Shown here: positions 20,869 through 32,867 of the stretch, piece after piece
Numbering within the stretch: the first letter of the stretch is position 1
How the letters are laid out: every line of letters begins with the position of its first letter
DNA from: Doryteuthis pealeii
Lineage: Eukaryota > Mollusca > Cephalopoda > Myopsida > Loliginidae
DNA length: 64,000 bases
NCBI GenBank assembly: GCA_023376005.1
Contig: CM042180.1
Location: forward strand, 46,558,311 to 46,622,310
Direction: 5' to 3'
Translations under genes and position numbers: made by a program
Notes under the pieces: generated by a model
The model's database searches: none
Told to the model about the DNA's origin: nothing
Seen by the model: the letters and a program-made list of their open reading frames with translations, nothing else

Positions 20869-21100
20869 CCCCTTCCGGTTTAAGGGGTAAGCAACTCAGT
20901 TAGTTAGAGTTAGAAGTTAGAAACCGAGCTGGCAAGATGTAAGGATCGGCGCGCATTGTCTGGTTGGGGATTACGAATAAAGTAACATCATCGTAAATCG
21001 AAGTCTTGTGGTTATTACTAAAAGCTAACAATGACACAGGGCTTCTGATAACAAGAAATCCCTAGCAACTGAGACCAGACCCGAAATCCCCATACAAGAA
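20869..21100. other. No gene seen; possible LTR debris
   Basis: Starts CCCCTTCCGGTTTAAGG after the end of copy C. An AATAAAG near 20977 and a TCGTAAATCGAAGTCTTGTG stretch look LTR-like, but I cannot bound an element. Confidence 0.35.
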
Positions 21101-21164
21101 AGACCAGACGATACCTTAGAAGATATACCAGACCAAGATAGATGATAGACGATCAGAACCAAAC

Positions 21165-21230
21165 TGGCCAGAAGAGAAGTATTTAACATATACCTATGTA
21201 GTGCCAGTAAAGTAGAGCTATGCAACAATA
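21165..21230 (+). repeat. Diverged 3' end of the solo-LTR family
   Basis: The stretch with TTTAACATATACCTATGTAG and GCTATGCAACA matches the last 60 bp of the LTRs at 10885 and 16292. Confidence 0.55.
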
Positions 21231-21244
21231 GAAGTGGGGGTGCA

Positions 21245-21355
21245 TGTGGAGATAGAGGATATCCGTTTAGAGGGACACCGGTGGGACAACACCGGCAACT
21301 GGGGCGGTCCTATAAATAACAAATCCCGTGCGTAGTGGTCACTTTCTGGCCAACA
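21245..21355 (+). mobile_element. Uninterrupted LTR-like module (111 bp)
   Basis: TGTGG at the left, TATAAATA at 21311-21318, CCAACA at the right. It is the pre-insertion form of the module split in copies A and C: ACACCGGCAACTGGGG is continuous here. The CAACA is followed by ATAAAACACAGAG instead of the primer-binding-site-like sequence, so it may be a solo copy. Confidence 0.55.
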
Positions 21356-21429
21356 ATAAAACACAGAGTATTCTGAAGGCCGTATTTTCAATTGAACTCA
21401 CGACTCTCGGATTACTCCGCAAAGTGTTT

Positions 21430-22360
21430 TATACAACTTTCGACAGTATAATCTGCGTTATTCGGACTATTGTCCTCATTTTCATAGTTATTTGTACAAC
21501 ATCTTTCTCTTTCCATATATCTCTCACTCGCTCTCTCTCTCTCTCTCTCTCTTTTTTTCTTCTCTCTCGCTCCCTCTCTACCCCATGTAAGTAAATAACA
21601 ATGAAGATGAGGACAATAGTCCGAATAATGCAGATAGTACTAATCATCAAGCCTCATCTCAAACATTCAGAGAAATAGCATAGATAAATGTTCTAAAAAA
21701 ATGTTGTACAGATAACAATGAAGATGAGGACAATAGTCCGAATAACGAAGATAATACTAAACCTCAAGCCTCATCTCAAACATTCAGAGAAACAGCATAG
21801 ATAAATGTCCTAAAGAAACGTTGTACAGATAACAATGAAGATGAGGACAATAGTCCGTATAATGCAGATAATACTAATCATCAAGGCTCATCTCAAACAT
21901 TCAGAGAAATAGTGTAAATAACAATAAAGATGAGGACAATAGTCTGAATAACACAGATAATACTAATCATCAAGCCTCATCTCAAATATTCAGAGAAATA
22001 ATGTAGATAACAATGAAGATGAGGACAATAGTCCGAATAATGCAGATAATACTAATCATCAAGCCTCATCTAAAACATTCAGAGAAATAGTGTAGATAAC
22101 AATGAAGACGAGGACAATAGTCCGAATAATGCAGATAATACTAATCATCAAACCTCATCTCAAAAATTCAGAGAAATAGTGTAGATAACAATAAAGATGA
22201 GCACAATAGTCCGAATAACGCAGATAATACTAATCATCAAGCCTCATCTCAAACATTCAGAGAAATAGTGTAGATAACAATAAAGATGAGGACAATAGTC
22301 CGAATGATACAAATAATACTAATCTCAAGCCTCATCTCAAACATTCAGAGAAACAACTTT
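21430..22360. repeat. Tandem array, 117-bp then 89-bp units
   Basis: Units built on AATGAAGATGAGGACAATAG and TCATCAAGCCTCATCTCAAA repeat about ten times. CAGAGAA landmarks at 21668, 21785 and 21902 are 117 bp apart. Those at 21991, 22080, 22169, 22258 and 22346 are 88-89 bp apart. The longer units contain an extra 28 bp including ACGTTGTACAGATAAC. Single copies of the same unit occur in A, B and C and near 46600 and 54830. A short (CT)n at about 21532-21552 interrupts the first unit. Confidence 0.9.
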
Positions 22361-22830
22361 CGCTATTTGAAAGAATTTGATATTTGAAAAACATTGAAAA
22401 ATCAACCTGCCCTAGTGTTCATATACCATTCTCAGGTGGGAGGTATGAGTGCCAGGTCGGACCTGGTTACAGGCTTGCTTTTTTGTGAACCTTTTGTTTT
22501 CATAAATGAATATTAAAAAAAATATGGTTTGTTATTTCGTTCCTAATCTAGATTCGTAATCAAATATTGACGGTGAAATTGTTATTTTGTTAAGTCCACC
22601 AAGTAGTAAACAGGTAACAAATTTATTTTTTTAATTTTTTTTATGCTAATTAAATTCAGCTAAAAATTTATAATTTTGCTAATTAAGTTATCGAATTGCG
22701 AAGGAATTTTTTTCTAAATTAAAGAAAAAACAAAAACGGAAATATTGTGAAATTTCCACAAAATATGTTATTTTTAAACGAGTATATATTATTTCAAAGA
22801 TTTTTTTTTGCTATTTTAACTCTAATATCA
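22361..22830. other. AT-rich DNA, no feature
   Basis: No coding potential or repeat unit recognised. Confidence 0.5.
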
Positions 22831-23798
22831 ATTCTCTATTGGTTTCTTCTTTTCTTTTTCTCTTTTTCTTCTTTCTTCTTCTTTCTTTCTCTTCTTTTCT
22901 TTCTTATTTCTTTCCCTTCTCTTTTTTTCTCTCTTCTTTCTGTCCTTTTCTTTTTCTTTCTTTTCTTTACCTTTTCTTTCTTTTTTTCTAACTTTTCTTT
23001 TTTTTCTTCCTTTTTCTTTTCTTTTCTTTCTTTCTATCTTTTTCTTTCTCTCCTTCTCTTTTTCTTTCTTTTCTTCTTTCTTTTCTTTTTCTTTCTTTCT
23101 TTCTATCCTCTTCTTTTTCTTTCTCTCCTTTCCTTTCTTCTTTATTTTCTTTCACTCTTTTTCTTTTCTCTCCTTTTCTTTCTCTTCTTTCCTTTCTCTC
23201 TATTCGTTTCTTCCTTTTCCTTTCTTTTCTTCTTTCTTTCCTTTCTCTCTAATTCTTTCTCCCCTTTTCTTTCTTCTGTCTTTTCTTTCTCTCTTTTTCT
23301 TTCTCTCTTTTTCTTTCTTCTTTCTTTCTGTCCTTTTCCCTTTTCTTTTTTTCTTTTCTTTTTCGTTCTTTTTTTCTAACTTTTACTTTCTCTGCTTTTC
23401 TTTTTCTTTTTCTTTCTTTCTTTGTTTTTCTTTCTTCTTTCTTTTCTTTCTCTACAATTCTTTCTCTTACATTCTTTCTCTCATTTTCTTCCTATTCGTT
23501 CTTTCTTCTTTCTTTTTTTTCCTTTTCTTTTTCTCTCTTTTTTAAAACTTTTTCTTTCTCTCCTTTCCTTTTTCTTGTATTTCTTTTCTTTCTTTGCTTT
23601 CTTTCTTCTTCTTTCTTTAATTTCTTTTCTTTCATTTCTTTCTCTCCTTTTCATTCTTCTTCTTTCTCTCTTTTACACATTATCAGTACTTTCGTTAGTC
23701 TCTCCTTTATTCATATCTTAATTTTCTTTATAGCTTGATATTCATATTCTTTCTTTCTTCCTTTCTTTCTCTCACGTATTCTTCCCTTCATGTTCGGT

Positions 23799-23846
<48 letters not shown>

Positions 23847-23910
23847 TTATATTTTATCAGTATTTTCTGGCCTTTACAATTATCCCAATTTTCTTACTAT
23901 TTTTAAATAT

Positions 23911-23962
<52 letters not shown>

Positions 23963-23968
23963 TCCTTC

Positions 23969-24012
<44 letters not shown>
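22831..24012. repeat. Polypyrimidine tract, (CTTT)n and (TTC)n
   Basis: About 1.2 kb almost free of purines on the plus strand. It is irregular CTTT/TTTC in the first 850 bp, then purer (CTTT)n at about 23798-23845 and 23910-23965, ending in (CTT)n. A short mixed stretch lies at 23675-23740. The long Phe/Leu/Ser frames are artefacts. Confidence 0.96.
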
Positions 24013-24041
24013 TTCTTCTTCTTCTTCTTCTTATTATTATT

Positions 24042-24440
24042 ATTATTATTTACTCCTTTTGAGTTTTCACATCAGCGTTAGCTGATGGTCTTTTCACTGG
24101 AGTCTGAGTGACAGTAAGTCTCCTCAGGTCTCCAGGACTCTTCTGAGTAATCTGGCAGATTGCAGCAGTGCAGTGTTCTGAATGGTTTCAATCCTTCCTC
24201 TGATTTCCAGGCTTTCTAAACCCTTAAAGACCGTTCCAAGTGCACCAACTACAATTGATATCACTTTTACTTTCATATTCCATAACTTTTTTAGTTCTCT
24301 GGCTAGGTCTAGATATTTGTCCATTTTTTCATTTTCCTTTAGCTTCACCCTGTGATCTGCTGGCACTACAAAATCCACCAGTTGACAAGTTCTTTCTTTT
24401 TTGTTAATCAGCACTGGGTCTGATCTTCTGGCTGGGATAT
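24042..24440 (-). pseudogene. R4/Dong-like retrotransposon, endonuclease domain and 3' end
   Basis: The minus strand reads ARRSDPVLINKKERTCQLVDF, VPADHRVKLKENEKMDKYLDLARELKKLW, VISIVVGALGTV and the QSARLLRRVLET terminus, then the 3' UTR. The PD motif is mutated to SD-P. Its 3' end (left) runs into a (TAA)n tail shared with the (TTC)n tract at 24012-24046. A (TAA)-type stretch near 24440 separates it from the next fragment. Confidence 0.82.
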
Positions 24441-24447
24441 TATTATT

Positions 24448-24576
24448 ATTAGAGTTTTTCACATTAGCTAACGCTGATGGTATTTCACTGGAGTCTGAGT
24501 GACAACAAGTTCCCTCAGGTCTCCAGAACTCTTCCGGGTATTTTAGCCGATTGCAGAAATGCAACAGTTTGGATGA

Positions 24577-24580
<4 letters not shown>
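24448..24580 (-). repeat. R4/Dong-like element, 3'-end fragment
   Basis: Starts at the left with the conserved TTTTCACATTAGCTAACGC 3' UTR block and runs to the terminal codons. It is flanked on both sides by ATT repeats. Confidence 0.75.

Positions 24581-24621
<41 letters not shown>
24578..24621. repeat. (ATT)n microsatellite
   Basis: Pure ATT trinucleotides on the 5' side of the preceding fragment. Confidence 0.96.
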
Positions 24622-24623
<2 letters not shown>

Positions 24624-24917
24624 TAATCGTGTTCCTTAATTGTACAACCGTTATCATTTTGCAACACCCTCTGGTTAAAATGAAACCGTCCAAATCGTCC
24701 AAAATGAAATGATAAAATGTAAATTATGTTTATATCTGGTCGCCGAATTCTTATTTCAAATGAGCGTCGTCACCTCAGCTAGACCATTCCGCTTTTATTG
24801 TAAAGAGAAAAAAAGGGAAGAAAACGGACATGCTACACAGAAACAATATAAGAAAGAGAAATAGAAAGAGAGTATGGGAAAGATAGAGATAATGAAAAGA
24901 TTCAAAGAAGGAAAGAA
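24622..24917. other. No recognisable feature
   Basis: Unique-looking DNA with a purine-rich patch at about 24800-24915. Confidence 0.5.
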
Positions 24918-25165
24918 AGCAGTCGGTAGAGTGTCCGAGTAAAAACCACAAGGTTCCTAGATCGATACCGGTCCTCGTCAACAGAGCGTAGGAGTAGCTC
25001 AGGGACGTGTGCGGTAAAATAAGAAGCTGCTAGTAGGTGTGGCGCTTCACACCAGACTCAAAAACAATCCCCTAGGTCTAATGCTGGAGAAAAGGGGATA
25101 GACTCTTTCGCTGTCTCGCTGATACCGACTTTAGGCAACCACAAAGACTTTACTTTTTAATTATT
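24918..25165 (+). mobile_element. tRNA-derived SINE
   Basis: A-box-like AGTCGGTAGAGTGTCCGAG and B-box-like GATCGATACC lie about 30 bp apart. The body contains GGGGATAGACTCTTTCGCTG and GATACCGACTTTAGGC, ending in CTTTACTTTTT. The same 3' body occurs at 51900-51985, supporting a dispersed family. No hammerhead core is seen in it. Confidence 0.65.
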
Positions 25166-25315
25166 TTTTTTTATATATCAAAACAATTGCAATAGTTCTC
25201 AATTGAACATATCAACGGGTTGTAAATGCTTAAGTTATCATACTGTGGCATATCCACAGGTCCTGCTAGTATGATTTTTTTCTTTTTTTAACGTATGCGT
25301 ATTTCATTTTTTTAT

Positions 25316-25471
25316 TATTATTGCTCTTTTTCTCCAATATCTTCTTCCCTTTCTTGTTGTTTTGTTGTTGTTGTGTGTTCTTCTTCTTCTTCTTCTTATT
25401 GCCTTTCTTCTTCTTCTTCTTCTTTCTTATTATTATTATATTGCCTTCTTCTTCTTCTTCTTCTTCTTCTT

Positions 25472-25502
<31 letters not shown>

Positions 25503-25985
25503 TTATTTTATATTATTATTATTTCTTCTTCTTTCTTCTTCTTCTTCTTCTCTTTCTTATTTATTATTATTTATTATTATTATTATTATTGCTTCTTCTT
25601 CTTCTTCTTCTTCTTCTTCTTCTTCTTCTTCTTCTTTTTTATTATTATATTATATTTATTCTCTTCTTCGTCTTCCTTCTTCTTCTTCTTCTATATTATT
25701 ATTTATTATTGCCTTCTTCTCTTCTTCTTCTTCTTCTTCTTTCTTCTTCTTTCTTTATTATATTATATTATATTTATTTTATTTATTGCCTTCTTCTTCT
25801 TCTTTCTTCTTCTTTTCTTTCTCTTCTTCTTTTTCTTCTTCTTTTCTTCTTCTTCTTATTATTATTTATATTATTATTATTATATCTGCCCTTTCTTCTT
25901 CTATCTTCTTCTTCTCTTCTTCTTCTTCTTCTTCTTCTTCTTCTTCTTCTTCTTCTTCTTCTCTTCTCTTCTTCTTCTTTATTCA
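25316..25985. repeat. (TTC)n and (TTA)n compound tract
   Basis: About 670 bp alternating between TTC and TTA trinucleotide blocks. Several blocks are joined by TATTATTGCC, suggesting a higher-order unit of roughly 100-130 bp. No coding content. Confidence 0.95.
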
Positions 25986-26149
25986 AATTTCATACGCCTT
26001 TTCTTCTCATTACCTTGCACCTTTCTTCTCTTTCTATAGAACTTTTTATCCTCCTTACTTTTGCCGATGTAGCCGTTTTTGTCGTTTGTTGTTGTTGTTT
26101 TTGTTTTTGTTTTTGTTTTTTTATTTCCTTTTCTTTCTTTTTCTTTTCG

Positions 26150-26295
26150 CTCATTCCATGATGCCTGCCAGCCACATCACGTGATCCCACTGATAACCAC
26201 CACGTGACACCTTGCAACATGTCTGTGGCTTATCTTGCACGACCTTTGACAAACGAAATTCCTCCCTCTCTTATTTTCAACCTCCCCTTTCTTTT

Positions 26296-26338
<43 letters not shown>

Positions 26339-27120
26339 CTCTTTCTCTCTTTCTTTCTTTCTTTCTCTATTCTCTCTTTCTCTTTTTACTCTAATTGATA
26401 CACTATATGCCTCCCTCACTTATTTTCAACTCCACTCTCTCTGTCTCGGTCTCTGTCTCTCTTTCACTCCTTCTTTTTCTGTGTGTGTGTCTCTCTCTCT
26501 CTTTCTCTCTGCGTCTTTCCCATTCTCTTTCTCTCTCTCTCTTTCTAGCTTTCTATCTCATTACCCCCTTTATCAAACTATATGCTTCTCTCTTATTTTC
26601 AATCCCACTCTCTCTTTCTCCTTCTCTCTCTTTTTCTCTCTCTGTCTCTTTCTCTCTGTCTCTCTCTCTTCATCATCGATAACCAACACGTGACACCTTT
26701 CAATATGTCTGTGGCTTATCTGGTATACACTTTGACAAAACAATTTCTCTTTCTTATATTCAACCACTCTCTCTCTCTTTCTTTCTCTCTCTTCCTTTTT
26801 CTCTTTCTTTATCACTCTCTCTCTCATTCTCTCTCTTTCCCTCTCTCTCGTTATCTTCACTCTCTCTCTCTTTCTCTCTCTCTGTACCCTTTTTCTCTCA
26901 ATCTATTTCTCTCTCTCTCTCTCTCGCTCTCTCTCTTTATGTTTTTCTCTCTCTCTCTTTCTATTTTTCTCTCTTTCTCTCCCTCTCTGATTCTTTCTGT
27001 TTCTCTTTCTGTTTCTCACCCTTTCTTTCTTTTTTTTCTTTTTCTTTCTTTCTCTCCTTCTTTTTCTATCTTTTTCTCCCTTCTTTTCTCTTCTCCACCA
27101 TTCGCTCTTTCTTTCCATCC

Positions 27121-27183
<63 letters not shown>

Positions 27184-27185
27184 CC
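26150..27185. repeat. CT-rich minisatellite with short unique cores
   Basis: Cores containing ACGTGACACC and TGTCTGTGGCTTATCT (26203-26260 and 26688-26745), and others containing ACTATATGC (about 26402 and 26577), recur between long (CT)n/(CTTT)n stretches. Core plus pyrimidine tract forms a diverged unit of roughly 170-490 bp. Confidence 0.75.
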
Positions 27186-27400
27186 CCATGTAAGTACAAT
27201 TCCTACCCTCGCAGTTGCATCATCCCCGGCTACCCCCGGTTCCACCTTATCTCTCGTCTCGCCGGAGCGCGATCGTATGACAAGCAATTTGTATTAAAAT
27301 GAGATGCGGTCTGTCCTTCTAATAACAAGAAAGACACGCCGAGCTGAGAGCTTAATTAGTCATAAAACAGGCATTCTCGGATTGAGGCTCACCGACCCCA
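27186..27400. other. Short unassigned segment
   Basis: TACCCCCATGTAAGTA after the CT tract resembles TACCCCATGTAAGTA at 21580, also after a CT tract. Nothing else recognised. Confidence 0.4.
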
Positions 27401-30140
27401 CAGCCACCTGCCCCACGCACTGATACACACGAAGAGACACACATTCGCATAAGGAAACACACAAGGAAACACACAGCTGGTAAAAAAGATGAAAGTCAAA
27501 AGACTGATTATTAGGGACGTACACAGATGCAGATAAACGAAGGACACACGGAAAGACGCAGACATACTCACATATACACGCGCGCCAAAACCAAAGACGC
27601 ACTACACAAAAAATACACACAAAAAATAAAGACACAAAACAAAGTCGAACGAAGACGTACAGAAGAAATAGACACACAAACACACAACAGACACTACAGA
27701 ACAAATACACACGAAAAATAAGGACACACTACAAAACAAAAGCGAACACGGACGCCTATGAAGTAATAGACACACACAGAGATACACATGTGCAATAAAA
27801 AACGAAGACACACTACACAACAAATACGCACGAAGAATAAGCACATCCTACAAAAGAAAGGGAACAAGAATGCAAATTAAGTAAGAGACACACATACAGA
27901 CACACACAGACACACATGTGCAATAAAAAGGGAGACACACCACACAAAAAAATACGCACAAAATAGGTAAACACAGACAGACACACAAACTCAGACACAG
28001 GTGAGCAATCTAAACAAAGACAGACTGCACAACTAAGTTACACAAAAATAAGGACACACTACAAAACAAGGGCGAACACGGACGCCTATGAAGTAATAGG
28101 ACGCACAAGAGTACACATGTGCAAAAAAACGAAGACAAAATTTACACATAAATACACACGAAAAAAAAGACACACTAGAAAACAAAGGCGAACATGGATG
28201 CCGATGAAGTAATAGACGCACACACAGACGCACAGACACACGCGCGCGATAAAAACAAAGACACACTACAGAACAAATACGCACGAAAAATATGGACACA
28301 CTGCAAAACAAAGGCGAACACAGACGCCACTGAAGTAATAGGTACACACAGACAGACAGACACACACACTCAGACACAAATGCGCAATCAAAACAAAGAC
28401 ACACTACACAACTAATTTACACAAAAATAAGGACACACTACAAAAAAGGCGAACACGGATGCCTATGAAGTAATAGACACACACAGAGATACACATGTGC
28501 AATAAAAAACACACCACAATAAATACACACGAAAAACAAAGACACACTACAAAAAAAAGGCGAACATGAACGACAACGAAGTAATAGACCCACTCACAGA
28601 CAGACACACACACAGGCTCACGTGCACAGTAAAAATAAAGACACACTGCACAATTAATATACACGAAAAACACTACAAAACAAAGACGATCAAGGCGCCA
28701 ATGAAGTAATAGACACACACACAGACACACTCACATAGACACACATGTGCGATAAAATTGAAAAACACTTCACAACAAATACACTCAAAAGATAAGGACA
28801 CACAACAAAACAAATGAGTACTAGAACGCCAGTGAAGTAATAGACACACACACTCACGTAGACACACATGTGCAATAAAAATGAAGACACACTACACAAC
28901 AAATACACACAAAAATAAGGACACACTAAAAAAACTAAGGCAAACATGGACGCCGAAGAAGTAAAAGACAAACACGCACATACATGTGCAATAAACATGA
29001 AGACACACAAGAAAAAAAATACACACAAAAAATAAGGACACACTATAAATAAAGGCGAATATGAAGTAAATGACACACACAGACAGACACACAGCACACA
29101 GCACATAATATACAAACGAAAAATAAGGACACACTATAAAACAAAGACCAATATGAAGTAATAGACACACACAGACAGACACGTGCGCACAATAAAAACA
29201 CAAAAGCACACAGCACAAAATCTACAAACGAAAAATAAGGACACACTACTCAAAAATACGAATGTAAAACAACAAAGTCTACGCCTCAAAGACGAACATG
29301 GAGACTAATAAATCAATAGACAGACAGATACACGAAATACGAGGACACACACCTTTCTTTTTTCGCAGACGACGATGACCTCATACCATGTCGTTGGTCT
29401 GGACTAGTAGATCCGATCACACACATTGCATGGGAAATTTCCTTCTGCTACGAGGACACACTACATAACAACAAAGGAAGTCAATGAAGAAATAGACCCA
29501 CACACACAGACACCCCTTCATACACGCATAAAAGGACACACTACACAGCAAGTACGAACGAAAAACAAGGACATAGTACACAAAGTGAACTCTTTCGCTA
29601 ATGAAGAAATACACATATACACAGATACACACACATGCACACACACAGACACACCACACAGACACACATGAAAAATAAGGACACACTACACAAATCGACG
29701 AACACGGACTAGTCCAACAAACATATATTACCAACAAATACGCACGAAAAACAAGGACACACTACAGAAAAAAGACGAACATCGACTCTAATAAAGGAAT
29801 GGACACACGTCCCTCCCCAATCTCCATCATACACAAAACAAAGACCCATTACACAATAAAGGCAAACACATAAGCCAATGAAGAAATATAGCCACATACA
29901 AACCCACACATACATACGTAAAAAAAGGACACAGCACAACTAAATATCAAGGACACAATACACAACAAAAGCGAACACGGACGCTAATGAAGGAATAGAC
30001 ATACACACAAAGATACACACATACACACACACATACCCAGAAAAACAAAGACACACAACACAAACAAGATGAACACAGATTAGACACACACACAGACACT
30101 ACAGACACAAAAAACAAGGACACACTACACAAAAAAGAAT
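27401..30140. repeat. AC-rich degenerate minisatellite, about 110-130-bp unit
   Basis: About twenty diverged units. The landmark GAAGTAATAGAC (or a close variant) occurs at about 27760, 27879, 28090, 28206, 28332, 28467, 28579, 28702, 28833, 28959, 29062 and 29154, then more loosely to 29987. Each unit also has AAGGACACACTAC, a GCGAACA.GGACGCC stretch and a (CA)n-like part. The valine- and cysteine-rich minus-strand frames follow from the AC composition and are not genes. Confidence 0.88.
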
Positions 30141-30337
30141 AAAGGCCACGTGGCGTTGTGCTGACTCATCCCAAAAACTTTCCATGTTAAACTACACATA
30201 ACTCTTACAATCCTAGCCCTTTCCATTCTCCCCGCCAATTATGTTATATTACGATATCAAGGTATCTTTGATTCAATTTGAAAATGAACATCACTCACAT
30301 TGTATTGTCTTTAACTTACGCATGTATTAACCTCTAC

Positions 30338-31354
30338 TAGAGCTATGGCCTACCCAAGGAAACAGTTAACGCCATAATGATGCTCTACCAAAATGCAAAA
30401 GCAATGGTACGATCACCAGATGGCGACACAGACTTCTTTGACATTGTCGTCGGAGTCCTACAAGGGGATACACTAGCGCCATATATATTCATCATATGCC
30501 TAGACTACGTACTCAGAACATCACTAGATCCCATAAAAGAAAAAGGCCTCATACTAAAAAAAAGCAAGAAGCAGGCGATATCCAGCACATACTATTACGG
30601 ATGCGGACTATGCTGATGACCTGGCACTACTCGCAAATACACCTGCACAAGCCGAATCCTTACTACACAGCCTAGAAAAGGCAGCACGAAATGTCGGCCT
30701 ATACGTAAACTCTGATAAAACTGAGTTCATGTCTTTCAAAAACAAAAGCGACATCTCCACCATCGATGGCAAACTCCTAAACTCGGTAGAACAATTTAGA
30801 TACTTAGGCAGTAACATCTCCTCCACAGAAAATGACGTTAGTGCACGTATAGGAAAGGCATAGGCCGCTATAAATAAACTATCGGTCATGTGGAAATCCA
30901 ATCTCACAGACAAGTTAAAGAGACAGTTCTTCCAGGCCGTTGTCGTGTCAGTGCTGCTGTATGGCTTCACCACCTGGACCCTAACAAAGCGACTAGAGAA
31001 TAAACTAGAAGGGAGCTGCACAAGAATGCGCGGGTGATCCTAAACAAGACGTGGAAACAGCACCCCACGAGAAAACAGCTGTACGGCCACCTGCCACATA
31101 TCACCCAAACCATCCGAGTAAGACGGACAAGACACGCGGGACACTGCTGGAGAAGCAAGGACGAACTCATAAGCGACGTCTTCATGTGGAAGCCAGCACA
31201 TGTGCACGCCAGTGTGAGCCGACCAGCAAAGATGTACATTGATCAGCTCTGTGCGGATACAGGATGCTGCATAGAGGACCTCCCGAGAATGATGAGCGTT
31301 AGGGATGGATGGAGAGAGATTGTCATGGATATCCGTGCCAACAGCGCGACTTGA
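30338..31354 (+). pseudogene. LINE reverse transcriptase and C-terminal region, decayed
   Basis: Successive frames carry the second half of a non-LTR reverse transcriptase. First is ETVNAIMMLYQNAK, VLQGDTLAPYIFIICLDYV and LRTSLD. After a frameshift near 30560 comes ITDADYADDLALLA, the YADD catalytic box. Then come KTEFMSF, FRYLGSNIS, the VVVSVLLYGFTTWTLTKRLE region, VRRTRHAGHCWRSKDELISD and the end, LCADTGCCIEDLP...WREIVMDIRA. A TAG near 30861 and frameshifts near 30560 and 31010 disable it. The endonuclease end is absent. The last 35 codons are related to the 165-bp satellite at 55990-57360. Confidence 0.85.
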
Positions 31355-31369
31355 TGATGATGAGAGCTA

Positions 31370-31515
31370 TGCATCTGAGAAGGTACCCTATCTAACCTAT
31401 AGCTAGAGGAGGTAGTGGGCTCATACCTTTCCCAGTGGTATTAGTCCGAAAGGGGACGTAAATTGCGCCACAGAAGTTCGATCATGCTTACTATGGCATC
31501 CCGGCCAGATATATA
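31370..31515 (-). mobile_element. tRNA-derived SINE, core-sharing family
   Basis: The minus strand has the family core (TACC..TGGGAAAGGTATGA) followed by the TATAGGTTAGATAGG-like tail. It is a diverged copy of the SINE at 63605-63790. The tRNA head at the right is weak. Confidence 0.5.
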
Positions 31516-31634
31516 TATATATATAATATAAATAGATAGAGAGAGAGAGGTTAGAGTGATATTGGTTTTGGATGAGAAGTTGGCGAATGCAGTGGAGAGA
31601 GAAAGAAAGAGAAACAGACATAGAAATTGATAAT

Positions 31635-31664
<30 letters not shown>
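31516..31664. repeat. Short (TA)n tracts with unassigned DNA
   Basis: TA tracts at about 31510-31525 and 31630-31668. Confidence 0.8.
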
Positions 31665-31706
<42 letters not shown>

Positions 31707-31741
31707 GGGAAGAGAGAGAGAGAGAGAAGAATTGGGAAGAG

Positions 31742-31779
<38 letters not shown>

Positions 31780-32044
31780 AAAAGGAGAAAAGGAAGTAGA
31801 ATTTCCCTAGATCTGGGGGAGAGGTTGGCGAAAGCGGCAGAGAAGAGTGGGAAAGAGATAAAATAGAGTGTGTATGTGTGAGAGAGAGAGAGAAAAGAGA
31901 GAGATATATATAGAGAGAGAGCGAAGGAGAGAGAGAAGGGGAGAAGGAGAGAGAGGAAAAGGAGAGAAGGAAGGAGCGTAACATCAGTTCTGGAAAATCG
32001 GTTGTCTAAAATGGTGAAGAGATAAATAGAGAGAGAGAGAGAGA

Positions 32045-32093
<49 letters not shown>

Positions 32094-32299
32094 GGGGTGG
32101 GAGAGAAGAGAAGGATAGAGGAAGGAGAGGACACTAGTTCAGGGGGGACGGAAAAGGAGAGAAAGAGAGTAACACGCTCTGAAAAATCGGTTGTCGAGAC
32201 CAGTGGGGGAGAAGAGAGAGACAGGAAGAGATACAGACGGAGTGAAAAGTTAGGAAGGTGAGAAACAAGGAGAATAACATTAGTTCTGCGAGATCGGAG

Positions 32300-32343
<44 letters not shown>

Positions 32344-32566
32344 GAGATAGAGAGAGTGAGAGTGTGTGTGTGTGTGTTGTGAGAGAGAGAGAGAGGAGAG
32401 AGAGGGGTGAATGAAAGAATGAAAGAGGTAAGGAAGGAGAGAGAAGAGAGAGAGAGAGAGGGAGAGAGAGAGAGAAGAAGGAAATAGTTGAGAAGGAAGG
32501 AGAGTGGCACAAGTTCTGGAGCATCGATTGGAGAAAATGGAGAGAGATAAGAGAAGAAGAAGGAGA

Positions 32567-32610
<44 letters not shown>

Positions 32611-32828
32611 TGTATGTGAGAGAGGAGAGTGGTGAATGAAAGAATGAAAGAGGTAAGGAAGGAGAGAGAGAAAGAGAGGGGTGAATGATAGAATGAAAGA
32701 GGGAAGGAAGGAGAGAGAGAGAGAGAGAGAAGAGATGAAAGAGAGTAACACTAGTTCTGAAAAACCGTTTGTCGAAACCAGTGGAGACAGACAGACAGAC
32801 AGACAGACAGAGTGAACATGAAAGAGAG

Positions 32829-32867
<39 letters not shown>

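Noticed and set aside
21430..22360. CRISPR-like array of regular repeats
   Set aside because: The entire unit is repeated, with no variable spacers. The animal context and 89-117-bp period also exclude it.
27360..30132. Series of Cys/Val/Phe-rich frames on the minus strand resembling membrane proteins
   Set aside because: They recur with the 110-130-bp repeat period and follow from the GT-rich minus strand of a minisatellite.
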